From positions 23,650,367 through 23,714,366 of the forward strand of contig CM049308.1 in the NCBI GenBank assembly GCA_026874595.1: a DNA stretch of 64,000 nucleotides. Reading direction: 5' to 3'. How positions within the stretch are numbered: the stretch's first letter is position 1; every line of letters starts with the position of its first letter. The stretch comes from Sipunculus nudus. Its lineage: Eukaryota > Annelida > Sipuncula > Golfingiida > Sipunculidae. The translations under genes and the position numbers were made by a program. The notes below the pieces were generated by a model. That model worked only from the letters and a program-made list of their open reading frames with translations. It was not told the DNA's origin and ran no database searches. Shown here in pieces: positions 1 to 12,900 of the stretch.

Positions 1-1117
1 ACGGCCAACCTCTTGAAAGTAGGTCCCGAAACTTATAACCTCCCTATAAAGGGATGTCTATATTGCGGGGGGAAATGTCCGGTTCCGTAAGTGTCCGTGA
101 CTCGGAGGTTTTACTGTAGTTTAGTTTAAGATACGCTCTTTACACAGCGCTTTACCTATAGGGCTACTACCTATATCGTAAGGCGCTGTTTGTTATGACC
201 TCGTATCCTGAATTGCTACACCAGAGGGGAGCACTGTATTTTTGTCCAATCAGATGAGACCTTGTGCTGGAAGACAAAGCCAAGCGAGGAATACACGGAG
301 CCAATCATGTTTATTTCGTTTTGAGTGACAGCTCATCGCCCCGCGTAACCGTCTGAACAGGCCACAGGCTCAGAGAGAATTGCCCCTGACGTGGTTTGCT
401 TAGGGCCTTGGGCACATAGTTTGCTCGGCCGGTGAGCTGTAATTCAAACGAAACGTAACAACAAAGGCTGCGTGCACACCTCGCTGGCTTGTTTCAGTTC
501 TGCAGACAACAGATACATGGCTACGCAAACACAGTCATAATGTCATAATCGAATCGGTCGATGATGCGAGAATGCAGAGGGAGCAATTTAAATTCGACCG
601 GAAACTCATCAAGCGGCGCTTGAAGCGCAGCAATGGGCGGAGCCAGGATGCCTGTCGAGTGTTTGTTTATTGGCATCTGATTGGCTGCTTGTCACATCAT
701 ACGCACGTTTATTTCAGCGAACCGCCATCTGGTGTCTAAATATATCATAAACGGTCAAAGCTGGCAGCGTGAAAATCAGTTGATTCTTTAGAAGCGCAAG
801 ATTTCCGCTGCCTCGGGAGCGTAAGTTTAAGAGTTTGGGTAGAGTTCATCATATTGAGCTTTCCGAGTCATCCGTTTGACTCTGTAATGGCAAAACAGTG
901 AGGTCTCGTGGTACGAGAACATAGAACGAGTATTCCTTCCGTGCCATGACATGCTGTGATGTCCGCACTGGAAATTGCATAAGTGATACTGAAAACAAGG
1001 TTAAATGATTCGGTGATTTATATCAACATTCTACACTTGCGGTATTTACTACGATTTACCCCTGCGATAAGATGCAATTTGGCACTTTAGAGCAATGACA
1101 TCACGCGAGTGGGACAT
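1..1117. other. Non-coding upstream stretch, promoter-like
   Basis: No coding exon was recognised here. The stretch is less AT-rich than most of the window and carries several CCAAT motifs, a GC box and a TATA-like sequence (annotated separately). It ends at the solo LTR. Exons 1-4 of gene A would have to lie in this stretch, further right before 4237, or left of the window; none was found. Confidence 0.4.
246..820 (+). promoter_or_regulatory. Candidate promoter with CCAAT/GC/TATA elements and a non-coding first exon
   Basis: Seen directly: CCAAT at 246-250 and 301-305, the inverted form ATTGG at 669-673 and 680-684, GGGCGG at 635-640 and a TATA-like TAAATATA at 737-744. About 75 bases beyond the TATA-like site there is a strong splice-donor sequence, GTAAGT at 821-826. 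This layout would fit a TATA promoter with a short untranslated first exon ending at 820. The gene it would serve is not identified; gene A lies downstream on the same strand, but its coding exons 1-4 are not seen between. Motifs this short occur by chance, so this is an inference. Confidence 0.3.
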
Positions 1118-2023
1118 TGTTACAGATGTTTGTTTTATAGTACGCAGCAGTGTTGTTAACACTTGATTCGTGTGGCGAGGGCGTGGTTCGTTGCTGTAGC
1201 AACCTCGCCTGGCCGGGTGCGGTCCACGTGTGAATTCTGATGTGTAGAGACACAGCGCTCGGTTTATTCCGTGGTAGGTGAACACTGGCGTGTAAAGACA
1301 CAGCGCTCATCTGATATATTCTGGGCTGGTCGCGCTCTTTGAGCGCGTGTCTTGTATTGTTCTGTTGGGCGTGTGTATTATGTATGGTTGGGTTCTTTGG
1401 ATTGTTCGTGTAATGGAAGTTTCTAGAATTTTCGGATGAAAAGTTATAAATAGGGGCTGTGTTTTAGAGCCGAAGGAGAAGAGAGAGGAATATTCCAGCG
1501 GACACGGAAGAGTGTGAGACAGTTTTGGACCTATCCGATAATTGCAGTAGTGTCAGGGAATCTACGAACTCTATGCAGGCCTGTCTCCAGTTTGCTTTCT
1601 GGATTATCACAAGAACTTCACTTTTGGATTACAAAAGATTGATTTTGTGATTGAATTGGACTATTATTCTCTGAGGAGATTTATGTGAACTGTTCATCTG
1701 GATTACACGTTTTAAAGGACTTGTTGTCACTGTGACAGTGGTGGTATCAAGGTACTGTACACTTTATTTATTATACTGTGTATTTGTATTTATTTACTGT
1801 TATACTGTTGTTATACTGTGTAATTGAATTGATTTAGTGAATTGTAATGTTAGTATTGTTTTAAGAATAAATTATAATTATTTGTTAACAAAAAAAAACC
1901 ACTGTCTTCTTTATTCATTCACGCTGCCTAGTGTTGCAGAATCTGATATTTTTTTTTATCTCCATAACAAAAAAATTATGTTCGTCACGACTACGTGATC
2001 TGTTCTTATAAGATTCCGTAAAA
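1118..2023 (+). mobile_element. Solo LTR of the same Ty3/Gypsy family
   Basis: The stretch begins TGTTACAGATG and ends near GTAAAA. It is alignable along its length with the two LTRs at 14361-15166 and 20201-21052: the GGTCGCGCTC segment, the TATAAATAGGGGCTGTG promoter block, the ATTCCAGCGGACACGGAA block, the GTGACAGTGGTGGTATC block and the CTACGTGATCTGTT tail are shared. No internal retroviral-type genes follow. Flanks are GACAT (1113-1117) and GTCAT (2024-2028), a five-base target-site duplication with one mismatch. A solo LTR made by LTR-LTR recombination is the simplest reading. Confidence 0.85.
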
Positions 2024-2312
2024 GTCATACAAACATATTTGAAAATAAATTACGTTAATTACCCCTGGCTTATAGCACTGGCTAACCAATAACATACGTG
2101 TCGTGAACAATTATTCATTTTGGCGGGTTTGACCAAAGACCACTAATTCATCAAATATAAACAATACAATTGTAAGCTCTATGTATACACAGAAAATTGC
2201 TTCTTTCCTTTAAAATAGAATATAAATAATTTTAAATTCCTTTTATGAAATGTAAGATTAAACTACATGGTGCTCTGAAGAAAACTTAGAATTGAATGTT
2301 TAGAAAAGCAAG
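2024..2312. other. AT-rich spacer
   Basis: Between the solo LTR and the LINE remnant. Nothing recognisable. Confidence 0.5.
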
Positions 2313-2880
2313 GAGATGATCATAGACTTTCGGGGTAAAATATCAGAGATCTTGCCCATAGAACTTAATGGTTCTGCGGTAGAATTTGTTGACTGTTTTA
2401 AATTTTTAAGTATCCATTTATCATCAAACTTGAAATGGGAGGAAAATGTAAATTGTTGTAGAGGCCCAACAGCGGCTGTACTTTTTAAGGAAACTTATAG
2501 GGTTTTGTCTATGCTTACTGGTGCTCCTGAAAAATTATAGGGCAATTTTCTCGAGTGTTTTGACGCTCTCTGTCACTGTGTTGGATGGAAGCATCAATGT
2601 CGAGGAACGGAAGTTACTTAATAGGGTTGTTAAAACAGCTGGGAAGATAATCGGACTTCTTTACTATCTTTTGAATCAGTTTACCATAAGATATTAATAA
2701 AGAAAGCGAATGCTATAGTTAAAGATTCTATTCACCAAGCGCATCTGTTTCAAATGATGAAATCTGGAGTTCATTCTCGGTCGTTCCAAAGTTATTAAAA
2801 AAGAACTTTAGCCACGTGTTTCTACGTGCCAGCAATCCGGGAAATAAACCGATCCTTTGCAAAACTAATATATAGACAAT
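2313..2880 (+). pseudogene. Decayed 3' end of a LINE reverse transcriptase
   Basis: The segment 2316-2540 reads IIDFRGK, then ELNGSAVEFVDCFKFLSIHLSS, the pattern of the late palm/thumb of jockey/CR1-type reverse transcriptases (typically 'DFR..., I.G..VE.V..FKFLG..I...L.W'). Frameshifts follow. In other frames the family's C-terminal pattern continues: NRVVKTAGKIIG near 2615-2650, then AKLIYRQL just before the end, with KKANAIVKDSIHQAHLFQMM between (about 2700-2760). Only the last part of ORF2 remains, with at least two frame changes and stops, so it is a dead fragment. Clade assignment is tentative. Confidence 0.75.
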
Positions 2881-4236
2881 TATCCTTTTTGACGATTTTA
2901 TGAATTTATTTATTTATTTATTACTTCTTTTTTGTATTCTTTTATAACAAGCTAGTCAAGAAATGTACATTGTATCTGATCATCCTATTATCTTAAAATG
3001 TTCTGAAGGGATTTATGAAGTTATATACGCATAATAGAACATAGTGCTGGAAATACCGATAGTCTCCGGGGGTTCATCATTTGAACAGTAGTGTAACAGC
3101 TAAATGGAATTTGCTGAATTCAAGTTTCTCTCCATTTTACCTATTTTATACGTTGTTATGGTTATGTTTTAGTAAACACAATCCAAGTATCTGTTTACCA
3201 TAACAAGACTGCGTGAACAGAGGCAAATTTTGCGCATGCGCGACAACTAACAAGCAAAGAAGAAGAAACACAGAAGAAACACCAGCTGGAGGCTTAGCCA
3301 AATTGATTTGTGACGTTGTGCGGGTCTGTAGCAATACGGGTGCTAGCTATGTTTTTTGGTGATTTTGATCGAGTCGGATGCAGGTTTATTTCCACTGTGC
3401 ACAAGAGTAAGCAAACGGCTTCAGAACGAAATATTTTAAGGAGAAAACACTATATCTAATGTATACCTTATGTATAACATACCTGGTTTGTGAGTAGGTG
3501 CCTATAATATATGGTCTTGTTGTAGCCCGCCAAATCCTGAGACGGATCAACGTATCTTGCAGGGGATCCATGTTGTCAGGGAAACCGGGACTGCCTTTGC
3601 TTATATTCGACAAATCCCAAATCAACCAATATTTTTTGTGGTGAGTAGAAGCAATGCTAAAATTATATATCTTCATACACAAACAGATTTAAAAGTTTGA
3701 TGCAAACCGGATTAATCAAATCGGTTCCAGAACGTGTTATATCTTCTTACTGGCTGCCAGGCAACCCAAGTTCATATAACCTTTTTTTGGAATCTGTTTT
3801 AAAATAGCTTTAAGATGAAAGAATAACAGTTGTTTGCCATCGTCGAGCGATCAATTGGAACCTCTTTTTCCCTCTCCCTCCACCTGGCGTAGAACTGGGC
3901 GATAATGGAGAATTTAAGATTTCCGCACGCCATGCTCATGGAATCTTAACTTAACGGTCAGCTGTTTTCTGTCCCAGTAAGCCAGTATGGCGGACTTTGT
4001 AAAAATGAAACCTGATACGACAGGAACCTCGCCTTTACAGTTTTGTTTACGTTTTACATTTGAAAAATAACAGATACAAATTAACAAAGATAAGAAGAAA
4101 TAACAGAACCTATTTCTTTGTTCAAATAATGGCTATGACCACTTGTTGTCTATCTTTGTCTACAGATGTCGCCAGTGTCGTGGACTGGCCCTATTGATGA
4201 GATATCCATTAGTAGACGTTTGTCTCCCTTTTGCAG
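2881..4236. other. Non-coding stretch left of the first visible exon of gene A
   Basis: Contains the repeat at 3525-3660 that also occurs at 53900-54035. The remainder shows no exon of the AprA-like family: I looked for the expected signal peptide, the TPLDDYV, VWWHW and VPNQP segments, and saw none. Confidence 0.4.
3525..3660 (-). repeat. Dispersed repeat, copy 1 (pair with 53900-54035)
   Basis: The reverse complement of this stretch aligns with 53900-54035. Shared blocks include ACTCACCACAAA, GGTTGATT, GGGAT..GTCGA, ATAAGCAAAG and CTCAGG.TTTGGCGGGCT. Both copies are open in the same frame over about 40 codons (LIWDLSNISK here, LIRDLSKISK there, both ending in a LR.WRA pattern). This may be a fragment of a repeat that once coded, or chance openness. 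Confidence 0.6.
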
Positions 4237-4350
4237 AAGGACAATTCTTCGAGGTCTGAGGATGATGCCATTGCCTACACCTGGAGACGGTATATAGACA
4301 ACCCCAATGACACAAACCCAGACATGCTAATGAGACTGCCAATGACCAAG
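4237..4350 (+). CDS. Gene A exon 5
   Basis: 114 bases, phase 0 both ends, TTTTGCAG acceptor and AAG/GTAATT donor. Encodes KDNSSRSEDDAIAYTWRRYI and ends in MRLPMTK. Same length as gene B exon 5 (50475-50588). Confidence 0.9.
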
Positions 4351-6750
4351 GTAATTACTAAGAATTTCACATGGGTGAATAATTATCCTAGTTAATAGAG
4401 AAGATCTAAGCGGTTTTTCATAAGAAATTTTAATTTGTTGATGTTATAAGTGTTGGCTTTAAGGATTGGTTGTGATCATAAACGTAGTTCCGGTTCCTCG
4501 TTATCTTGTAATATAAAAATCAGATAGAAGAATTTTCGTGCAGTACTGCAGCTAAGCGCAAGCCTTAGTTGGCAAACGACTCGCATAACAGTTATAAAAT
4601 ATAACAAAAGCGGAAGTTGGAATTTAACGCATGTGCATATGTTAATTATTCTGCACAATTAGTGACAGTAGAATCCTTAAATATTGGTAGCAATATTGGT
4701 TGTATGGGAAGTCCAACGGGACCTATCTTCCTCAATGAAATCCCCTCGCTCCGTCGCGGTGAGACTTTCATCAATGATCAATTATTATAGCTTTTTGAAG
4801 CAAGGTCTCATGGCGACGAAGCAAGAGAGCTGCTAATTGGAAGGTTCGCCTCACCCAGCCCAAGCGTCTTTCAATTTAATCCTCTTTGCTTTGGTAATCT
4901 GAAGAAAGTGTTGAAAGATTAAGTAAATGGGTTCGGGCGTTTTATTCACGATAGAGGGGCGCTAATTTAGTCAATTACTGTATTGACTTTACGCCTTAAC
5001 TAAGTTACTGTATGTCTGTAGTATTGTGTAGTTATACTCATCCAGAGGAGCCTGTTAACTACAAAGGCATTGTCGACCATGGTTTGCAGTAAAGATCAAA
5101 ATTTGATAAAATTTAGTAAACTTATTAATAAAATCCATATTTGAATGTTATGTTAATCCGGTTTCACCCATTATCCAGGCAGTGATTGCGGCCATGGACA
5201 GCATCACGGACTTCTCAATTGATAACCTCGTACAGCCGGTGTCAAGGTTTTTCCTCAGCGGAGGGTCAAAGGTCAGTAGTTGCTTCTAAAGCCGCCAGAT
5301 ATCCCTACAGTGCTAAAAATATTACAAAGAAAAATCCACTGCATAATGGTAAAATTTGCCGCCACACCGTTCGTGTTTCCCTGTTGAGTCTACTGGAATA
5401 TGATGTCTTTTGCAATTAACGTGATGTTTATATATCCTCGTTTGTGATAAAGAGTGGACCGAAACAAAAAAACAATCATACGGAAAACTTATTACATGTG
5501 TATGGATAAAAATGTACTCCCCGTGAATACAATGATACAGTTTCACCTTCGCTAATTTTGATGACATTTTATGGACGGTTAAAGGAGAATCGTTTAATTT
5601 TTTATGGAATCTGGATCTCAATCATATAGTTTTATTTAAAAGATTCTTTACCACCCAAATTAAGATCGAACACCTCGACCGATCGTTGCTATCAGTCCTC
5701 AGATGTATGTACGGCCAATTGACAAATCAAAAACATGAATTTCTATTCACAGTTTCATAAATTGATTGGACATAAAAAAATATATATAATATATTGGCTG
5801 AATATATGTTGTTGAACATCAAATATTGCCAGCGTCCGTCTGCAGATTGAATTTTAATGTTACGTTTGTCATAGGCACCTCATATAACCTCATATATCGC
5901 CCACTAGGGCGGACCTTACCAACATATCTCGGGATGTTTCTTGGATCAGTGTTGGCATGCCGCCTACAGTGAAGAATGTTTGCTCATTATTTTGGTGTTA
6001 ATAAACAGCACACATTAGGTCTGTAGATCCCAGGGGCGGATGGGGGGGGGGGGCGCAGGGGACTCCCCCCCCCTTTTCGACTTTACCAAAATAAAATAAT
6101 CTTTTGAAAAATACTCATAGTACACCAAGTGTATTGAACAGTTACAATGTATGTTTTGCTTATAATGCATTTAAGCGACCCCAGATTGCACGATTACAAC
6201 CTAAATTTTCAAAAAAATTTCGACACCTGGGCGATTACCCCCTCCCCCGCTTCGCGCCTCGGCTCACCTGCTACACGGCCTCGCAAAGTGAGCCCCCCCC
6301 CTATTCTTAATTCCTGTATCCGCCCCTGCATCGTGCAAACGGAAAACCCATTTTAATGTAGTCTCTGGTGTTGACCCGGCATTGACTTGACATTGCCGGT
6401 AGACTACCGGAGGTTTCTCTATATACAACCGTGATTCACTAGTTTTAACGGAACTTTCGGTATACATTTCCGGAAGGCGGAGCCGTCAGCCCTCTGATGG
6501 ACCGAACTAGTTAGTCAACCATCAGTTGGCTTGGATTCATATATTTCTAGCTCATATATGTGGCACACACCAAACTTTCGTTTAAATAGTACGGATTTGG
6601 CTTTCGAGACTATTAATGGAAGAATATAATTTGCTGTGTAAAGGGTATCTGCTTCATAATACTTGTAGGTGATCTTACTTGCCTCTAAACACTGGAGCCT
6701 CTCTGAATAATGTATTTTTTTTTCGTTCGCTTATCAATAACTCCAGTGTT

Positions 6751-6804
<54 letters not shown>

Positions 6805-6904
6805 AAAACGAAAATGTTCAGAACATTTTTACTGTGCATCAGCTCTTAGCATCCTGCAGGCTAAAAGAGCACTGTTGAATTCGTTCAGCACTTTTATACC
6901 ACTA

Positions 6905-6968
<64 letters not shown>

Positions 6969-9900
6969 TGTATTTGATATATTCCAGTATAATATTACAA
7001 AATGATTAATTATATTAAATTTGAATAAATTTAAATTTGAATTAAATTACTTTATTTTTCGTATATAGCGAGGCTGGACCGTATACACTACAGCTGCTGC
7101 TGACTTTATACCGCTCCGCGTGTTTGGCATTGCACCTAAGGTCATCAGCATTCTCAACATAAGGGAGGTAGGTCAAGGTCATTTTATATAATCAACTACC
7201 CTTTTCTTAATACTTGATATTTGCGTTATGCCACAAATGGAGGCAACAGAAATGTTTTATTTAAATACGTAAATTAAACATGTGCAGACAGGCATATATC
7301 ATTCTGCTTGCTCCAAACCTGAAGCACCAAGTCAGAATAAGAACGTTTCCGTGATCCTGTGCACTCAAGTACGCTCCTTGCACTGGGAACTGCAAACCAC
7401 AAGAAGCATGACCGGTTCAATGAGACCAATGAAGAAACAAGGGCTATACTTGCTGAAAAACTCCGCCGTCAAAACACCCATCAGTATGACCCACCGCCTG
7501 CCTCTAGGGAGATCGACTTCATCAATGCACGCAGAACTGTACAAAGACAGCTGCATAAGATGCATTACTCCTTTCTTAACAATAAGACAGAAGCAATCTA
7601 GAGCTACGCTAAAAACAATTAAACAACGAAAGAAAGCGGCTCCGCTGAGCCCCGACAGTGCCATCTATTGACCAGGGAGTTTGCCCATTCTACGGTACAG
7701 CCCTCATCACGGAGAAGACCAAGATCCTGCACTGAATGACTGAACATTTGGCATCCAAACTCATCCGGTTGAGAAGGTTATTAGAGAGTACGTAACGGTA
7801 AAGCCCAAGGATCAGAAGTCATACCAGCAGAGATACAAAGCAGGTGGTGTTTCACACTTCTAGATGAAAACACTCTGCTATACCATCTCCTCTGGGATAA
7901 AGGAACTATTCCGCAGGAATTCAGAGATGCGTCTATTACACACCTCTTCGAGTTAAATTGCAACTTTCAGGCATTTGATAATCACAGAGGAATTTTACTG
8001 CTCTCTATAACAGAACTACTGTACTGTCTGATCGATCACCTGCTACCAAATATACAATGTGGTTTCCAGAAAGGCTGTTGATCAGCCGATATGATATTTG
8101 CTGCCCCAGGAGAAGAGTCAGGACCAAAAGTCTAAACCACCTTCGTGGACCATACAAAAGCGTTTGACGCTGTCAGTCGCCAGGGCCTCTGGAAGATCCT
8201 GTTAACACTGTCCCCACAGATTCATGCTGATGGTACGAACGTTTGAGGACATTATGATAGCAAGCTTTTTTTCATGATGGCGAAGCATCTGAAGCCTTCC
8301 CTGTCTACAGCGGTGTCTAGCAGGGTGACATGGAACCACTCACATTGTTCAGGATGATGTCCAACGCTCTGCTGGAGCACAACCCAAGCGTGAACAGCGG
8401 AAATGCAGGACTGTCAACAAACCAACAGCTGATTCCATGCATTTTTGTTTTACATTCATCAGGACCTTCAGTGTCCAGTAAGCCACCCCAGGACACATCG
8501 CTGACCATTCCCCAAATCTTAGGATGTTTAGGTCATCATTGCCCAGTTGTACACCAAATGTCAGCACCGGTATTTATAGCGGCACGTCTCTGATTAAACT
8601 GGACAAATAACTGGACAATTGCTTCTCTTAACAAAAGGGCACAAGTTAAAAAAAATAAATTTTCTCTCTTCGGAATTTCTTGTCTTTAGATATATACAAA
8701 ACACATCACTTTCGAGGGTTTTATTTCTCAAAAAGAGACGAATATTCATCACGTGCTACTGTCTTTCTTTTTCCTACAAACAGACAAAAATGTAATGTTA
8801 TATTTCCTTTTTCTTCATAGAGACAAAACATTTTCGTTTCTCCTAATATATTGTCTCCTAAATCAGATAAAAAAAATAACAGTTTCAACTTATTGAATGA
8901 CCCCTGACTAATTAGCGTATTTCATCTCTCTCCAGAACTTCCACCATCACAGACGATCTCTAGGTGGCTGGTCGTTTGCCTTGGCGGATTATTGGTATGA
9001 GGGCTTGGTGGGGGATATTGACCACCCAAATGTACCTCTTCTGGCCAGCATCGTAGATCCATATGGTAAAGAGATATCATGAACAACCAATAGGAACACA
9101 ACGCAGATCACGTGTTCCTATTAATATGAACGAGTACTTTGTATTCTCAACGTTGTCCTCCTGTGTGAATATTATAAGTAGGTTACCGACAACAGCGGTA
9201 GCAGAATATAAAACGCATAAAGCCCAGCTTTTCTTTCCGAATAACAATCGTTAAAAGAGCTAGAACATGAATACACAGAGAGTCTATTTACTCTGTATGA
9301 GAATCGAACCCATGAACTTCCGTCCATTGCTCTCCTAAATATGAATATTTAATATAAATTTCACCCTTCGAAGAGTTTGGCATTATCACAATTAATTAAT
9401 GTGCACGGAACTTCCGCACAGTTACCTTTTGTATACGAGAGTTTTGTTTTGGTGCGTCAGATTTATTTCACTGCGTAACACCGGACAGTTGGGTCAAACT
9501 ATATACTGCTACAGCTTGTGCAAAGGGCCTAATTTGGATTAATTTAACAAAAACCAGTGCTGTTAAGGGCTAGTTAATGTTAAGCTGAAATCTTTAAATT
9601 GTCAACTAAGGATCTAATGGCTGCGGTTACATTTGTTTTAAGAATTGGAAACCTAGATATAACGGAATGATAGTACAATGCACGGTCATCTTAATTTTTA
9701 TTCAATTTATCAAAGGCAAATCCAAGAAAATTCTTTTTTTTTCAGATATGGCTGAAGTGTGACAGCAAAAAAAAATTTAATATTTACATTTTTTAATTAA
9801 AAAAGTTTGTAACTTTGGTGTCTTAATGGGAAATGATTGATGCTTTGTTTTTTCAATAGCTTATCTTCCTCGCTATCAAATGCCGAAGCTTTTGATTGGT

Positions 9901-12900
9901 GGAAGCTCTGACGAATTCTTCTTGCCCGATTCGTACCGCCATTTTTGGAACGCAATGCCAGAACCGAAACGTCTCTTGTAAGGAATAAGAAATTCTAAGT
10001 ATTGGTTTCTTATGTATAAACGGTAGTCTTTAACAAATAGTTTTAAAGTTCAGAGCTCTACAGAGTTAAGGGATATGATGGTGTACTTTTGGTACTGATA
10101 TCCAGATGTACCTTAACATTGAAGCTATTGGTAAATGAAAATATTTTAACAGATTTTCCGTTTCCAACATGTTTTCTCTCTCTCATATATATTCACAGAG
10201 GTAAATATATCAAACTTTAATTTTCAAAGCCAAGTTAGCAATACTGGACACTCCATGACGGGGTCGCCTCGTTTTGATGACATTTGGGACGCCATGAAGA
10301 ACTTCTACATGTTCGCAGCGAGGGTTAGTCGTATTTATGATTCATATGCCAATTTGCTGAGTGAGGATATATAAAAATATACACAGCAACTATCGGTTGG
10401 TGACTGTAAATGATTCAACGTAATATCTCTGTAATGGCGTGATCTCATTAATGACGATAATAGTTAACTTTATTCCCAGATGAATCTGAGTTTATTACCG
10501 TTAATACCTTTCCTAAAATTTCAAGGCAGGATCGCTTATGTTTAAAGCCATCCACCCGCTTATCTTTTTTATAGAAGATACCGCTGGCTTACTCTGCATT
10601 CATATGAAATCCAGGTAATAACTTTTGAGAAGAGTTCTCATAATGCCTCTGTGACGGATGTTTGAGTTTGATTATACAGAACGTTTTAATAAACACTGCT
10701 ATGTCGATAAACGGGGAAAAAAGTTACCTAAGGTGGTTTGTTGCTTATGTGGGGAAGTTTAAAGGTCACCAGTTGCAAAACGCTTTTTAATCAACTCTGG
10801 TCTATCTGACTTGCCGCCTGATGTTTATTATTATAACGAGCCCCAAAAACGCTCCTACACAGAAGGTCTTCCATTGCCATGGTAGCGAGAGCAGGTTACA
10901 GCATAATAATGACATCACAAAGGTCGATAATTATTTGTGTCGTACGAGTTACGTGCCAGGTAAGACATCATAATTTACTCAGTAGTCGGAGGTTGCTTCT
11001 GCAACCTATAGCCTAGAACTTTTTATACTGTCTCCTTTGTATAAAAAATATCCCGGAAAACATGCCGACATGGGTTCTGCGACAGACTACACTTGCTCTG
11101 TTTGACAGAGCTCTGTCAAATTATGCAAATTTTGTTTTTGTCGGACGATTGATGCTTTACAATGTTTACGGTCACCTGATTTGTTATTCGTTAGTCCAAT
11201 GCTTATGATTTTTCAATGAATGAATATGCGATTAAGGTCACATAGAGTTCATGGATAAGTCAACTTGATTTTTTTTGGGAAGGGTGGGCCGTGGGCCACG
11301 AACGGAATTAAAGCATGTTTGGATGAATCGATTATTTTTGCCGCGAATCTTACTCCGTTCTGTTTGTATGTTATTCTGTTTTATCCATATTTTTTCTATG
11401 CCACGTCAAAAGAGCGTTTCTGTAACCTGAATGTTCAGTTTTTCGTGACGATGAGAGTAAATGATTTCTGTGTGTATATATTATTTGAATCTATTGTTCT
11501 TCCCCAGGAGGTCGACCCACCGTCAATGTCATGGACCATGGGTGAAGTAAGTATGCGCTTATGTAACATTTAAGCCTAAAAGAAAGATAACTAGAGGAAA
11601 GATAATTTTTTTAAATGTTTTCCTGTTTGGACCTACACTGTACTACGTATGGTACGGATAGCTTCCGCAGTACATTTATCACAATATGCATATATCGGAT
11701 CAGTTTTTGACGATAAAATGTATTCTTTATGTGTTAAATTGCACTTTTTTTTTAGCTCAGCTGCCTGTAAGTCATCTGAGCTTTAGCAATCACTCTTTGT
11801 CCGTCGTCCGTCCGGTCGTCCGGCCGTCGTCGTTAACAGGGCACAAATCGTAACCGCTGGACCTGGAATCTTTTAACTTTACATCCAGAGAGGTCCATGA
11901 AAAATCTGATGGGAAACCTTGAATTAGATCTCTCTTACCCATATTCTTCGAGCTATGGGGTTCCAAAAGTACCCCCCAGAATAATGGAAAATTTGATACA
12001 AAAGCTCAATTATCTGAACAACTAATGCATTGATCACCATGATTCTTTGCATTGATATTGATCATGGAGTGTCGCATCAATTTCTGCAGACTGGTGGCGC
12101 CGCCTGTATTTTTTTTGTGTTTTTACGATTTTTTTATTCTTTTTATCAGACCTTTAAAGATGCGGTCATCTGTTTACAGAGCACAAATCATAACGACTGG
12201 ACCTAGAATCTTGTATCTTGACATGCAGGGATGGCCATAAAATGTCTCCTTGGAAACCTAAAATTAGGTCTCTGTTACCCAAAACCTTAGAGCTATGGGG
12301 CTTCAAAGTGCCCCCCAGAATAATGGAAAATTTGATACAAAATCTCAAGTATCTGAACAACTAATGCATTAATCACCATGATTCCTGCATTCATATTGGT
12401 CATGGAATGTTTCAATCAGTTTCTTCAGATAGTCGGCGCCATCTGTATTTTTTTTAAATTAAAAAAAAAAATTCTTTATTTTTGAGACCTTAAAAGATGC
12501 AGTCATCTGTTAACAGGGCACAACCATTAAAACTGGATTTAGGCGCTTCTGTCTTGACATGCAGGGAGGCCCGTGTAAAGTCTCCTTGGAAACCTAAAAT
12601 GAGTTCTTTGTTACCCATAACCTCTGAGCTATAGGGCTCCGAAGTACAGCCAAGAATAATGGAAAATTTGATTCAAAAGCTCAAGTGTCTAAACAACTAA
12701 TACATTAATCACCATGATTCTTTGCATGGATATTGGTCATGGAATGTTTCAATCAGTTTCTGCAGACTGGTGGCGCCATGTTTTTGAGACCGTGAAAGAT
12801 GTGGTCATGGGTTAACAGTGCACAAAAAATTATTACTGAACCTAGAATCTTGTATCTTGACATGCAGGGAGGCCCATGAAAAGTCTCCTTGTAAACCTAA

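Larger units (their letters stand above)
5272..7068. other. Gene A intron 6
   Basis: Holds the MITE at 6031-6328, two long TA runs (6753-6801 and 6906-6965) that produce artificial open frames reading Tyr-Ile repeats, and otherwise nothing recognised. Confidence 0.7.

Noticed and set aside
6710-7009. 99-codon open frame with Tyr-Ile runs (and similar ones at 21744, 25792, 27249, 27485, 50264, 59103)
   Set aside because: These frames are produced by TA dinucleotide runs, which have no stop in some frames.
10571-10613. Exon-like segment between exons 10 and 11 of gene A (TTTTTTATAG / CCAG-GTAATA)
   Set aside because: It contains an in-frame TGA in the required phase and gene B has no counterpart; exon 10 joins exon 11 directly in phase.
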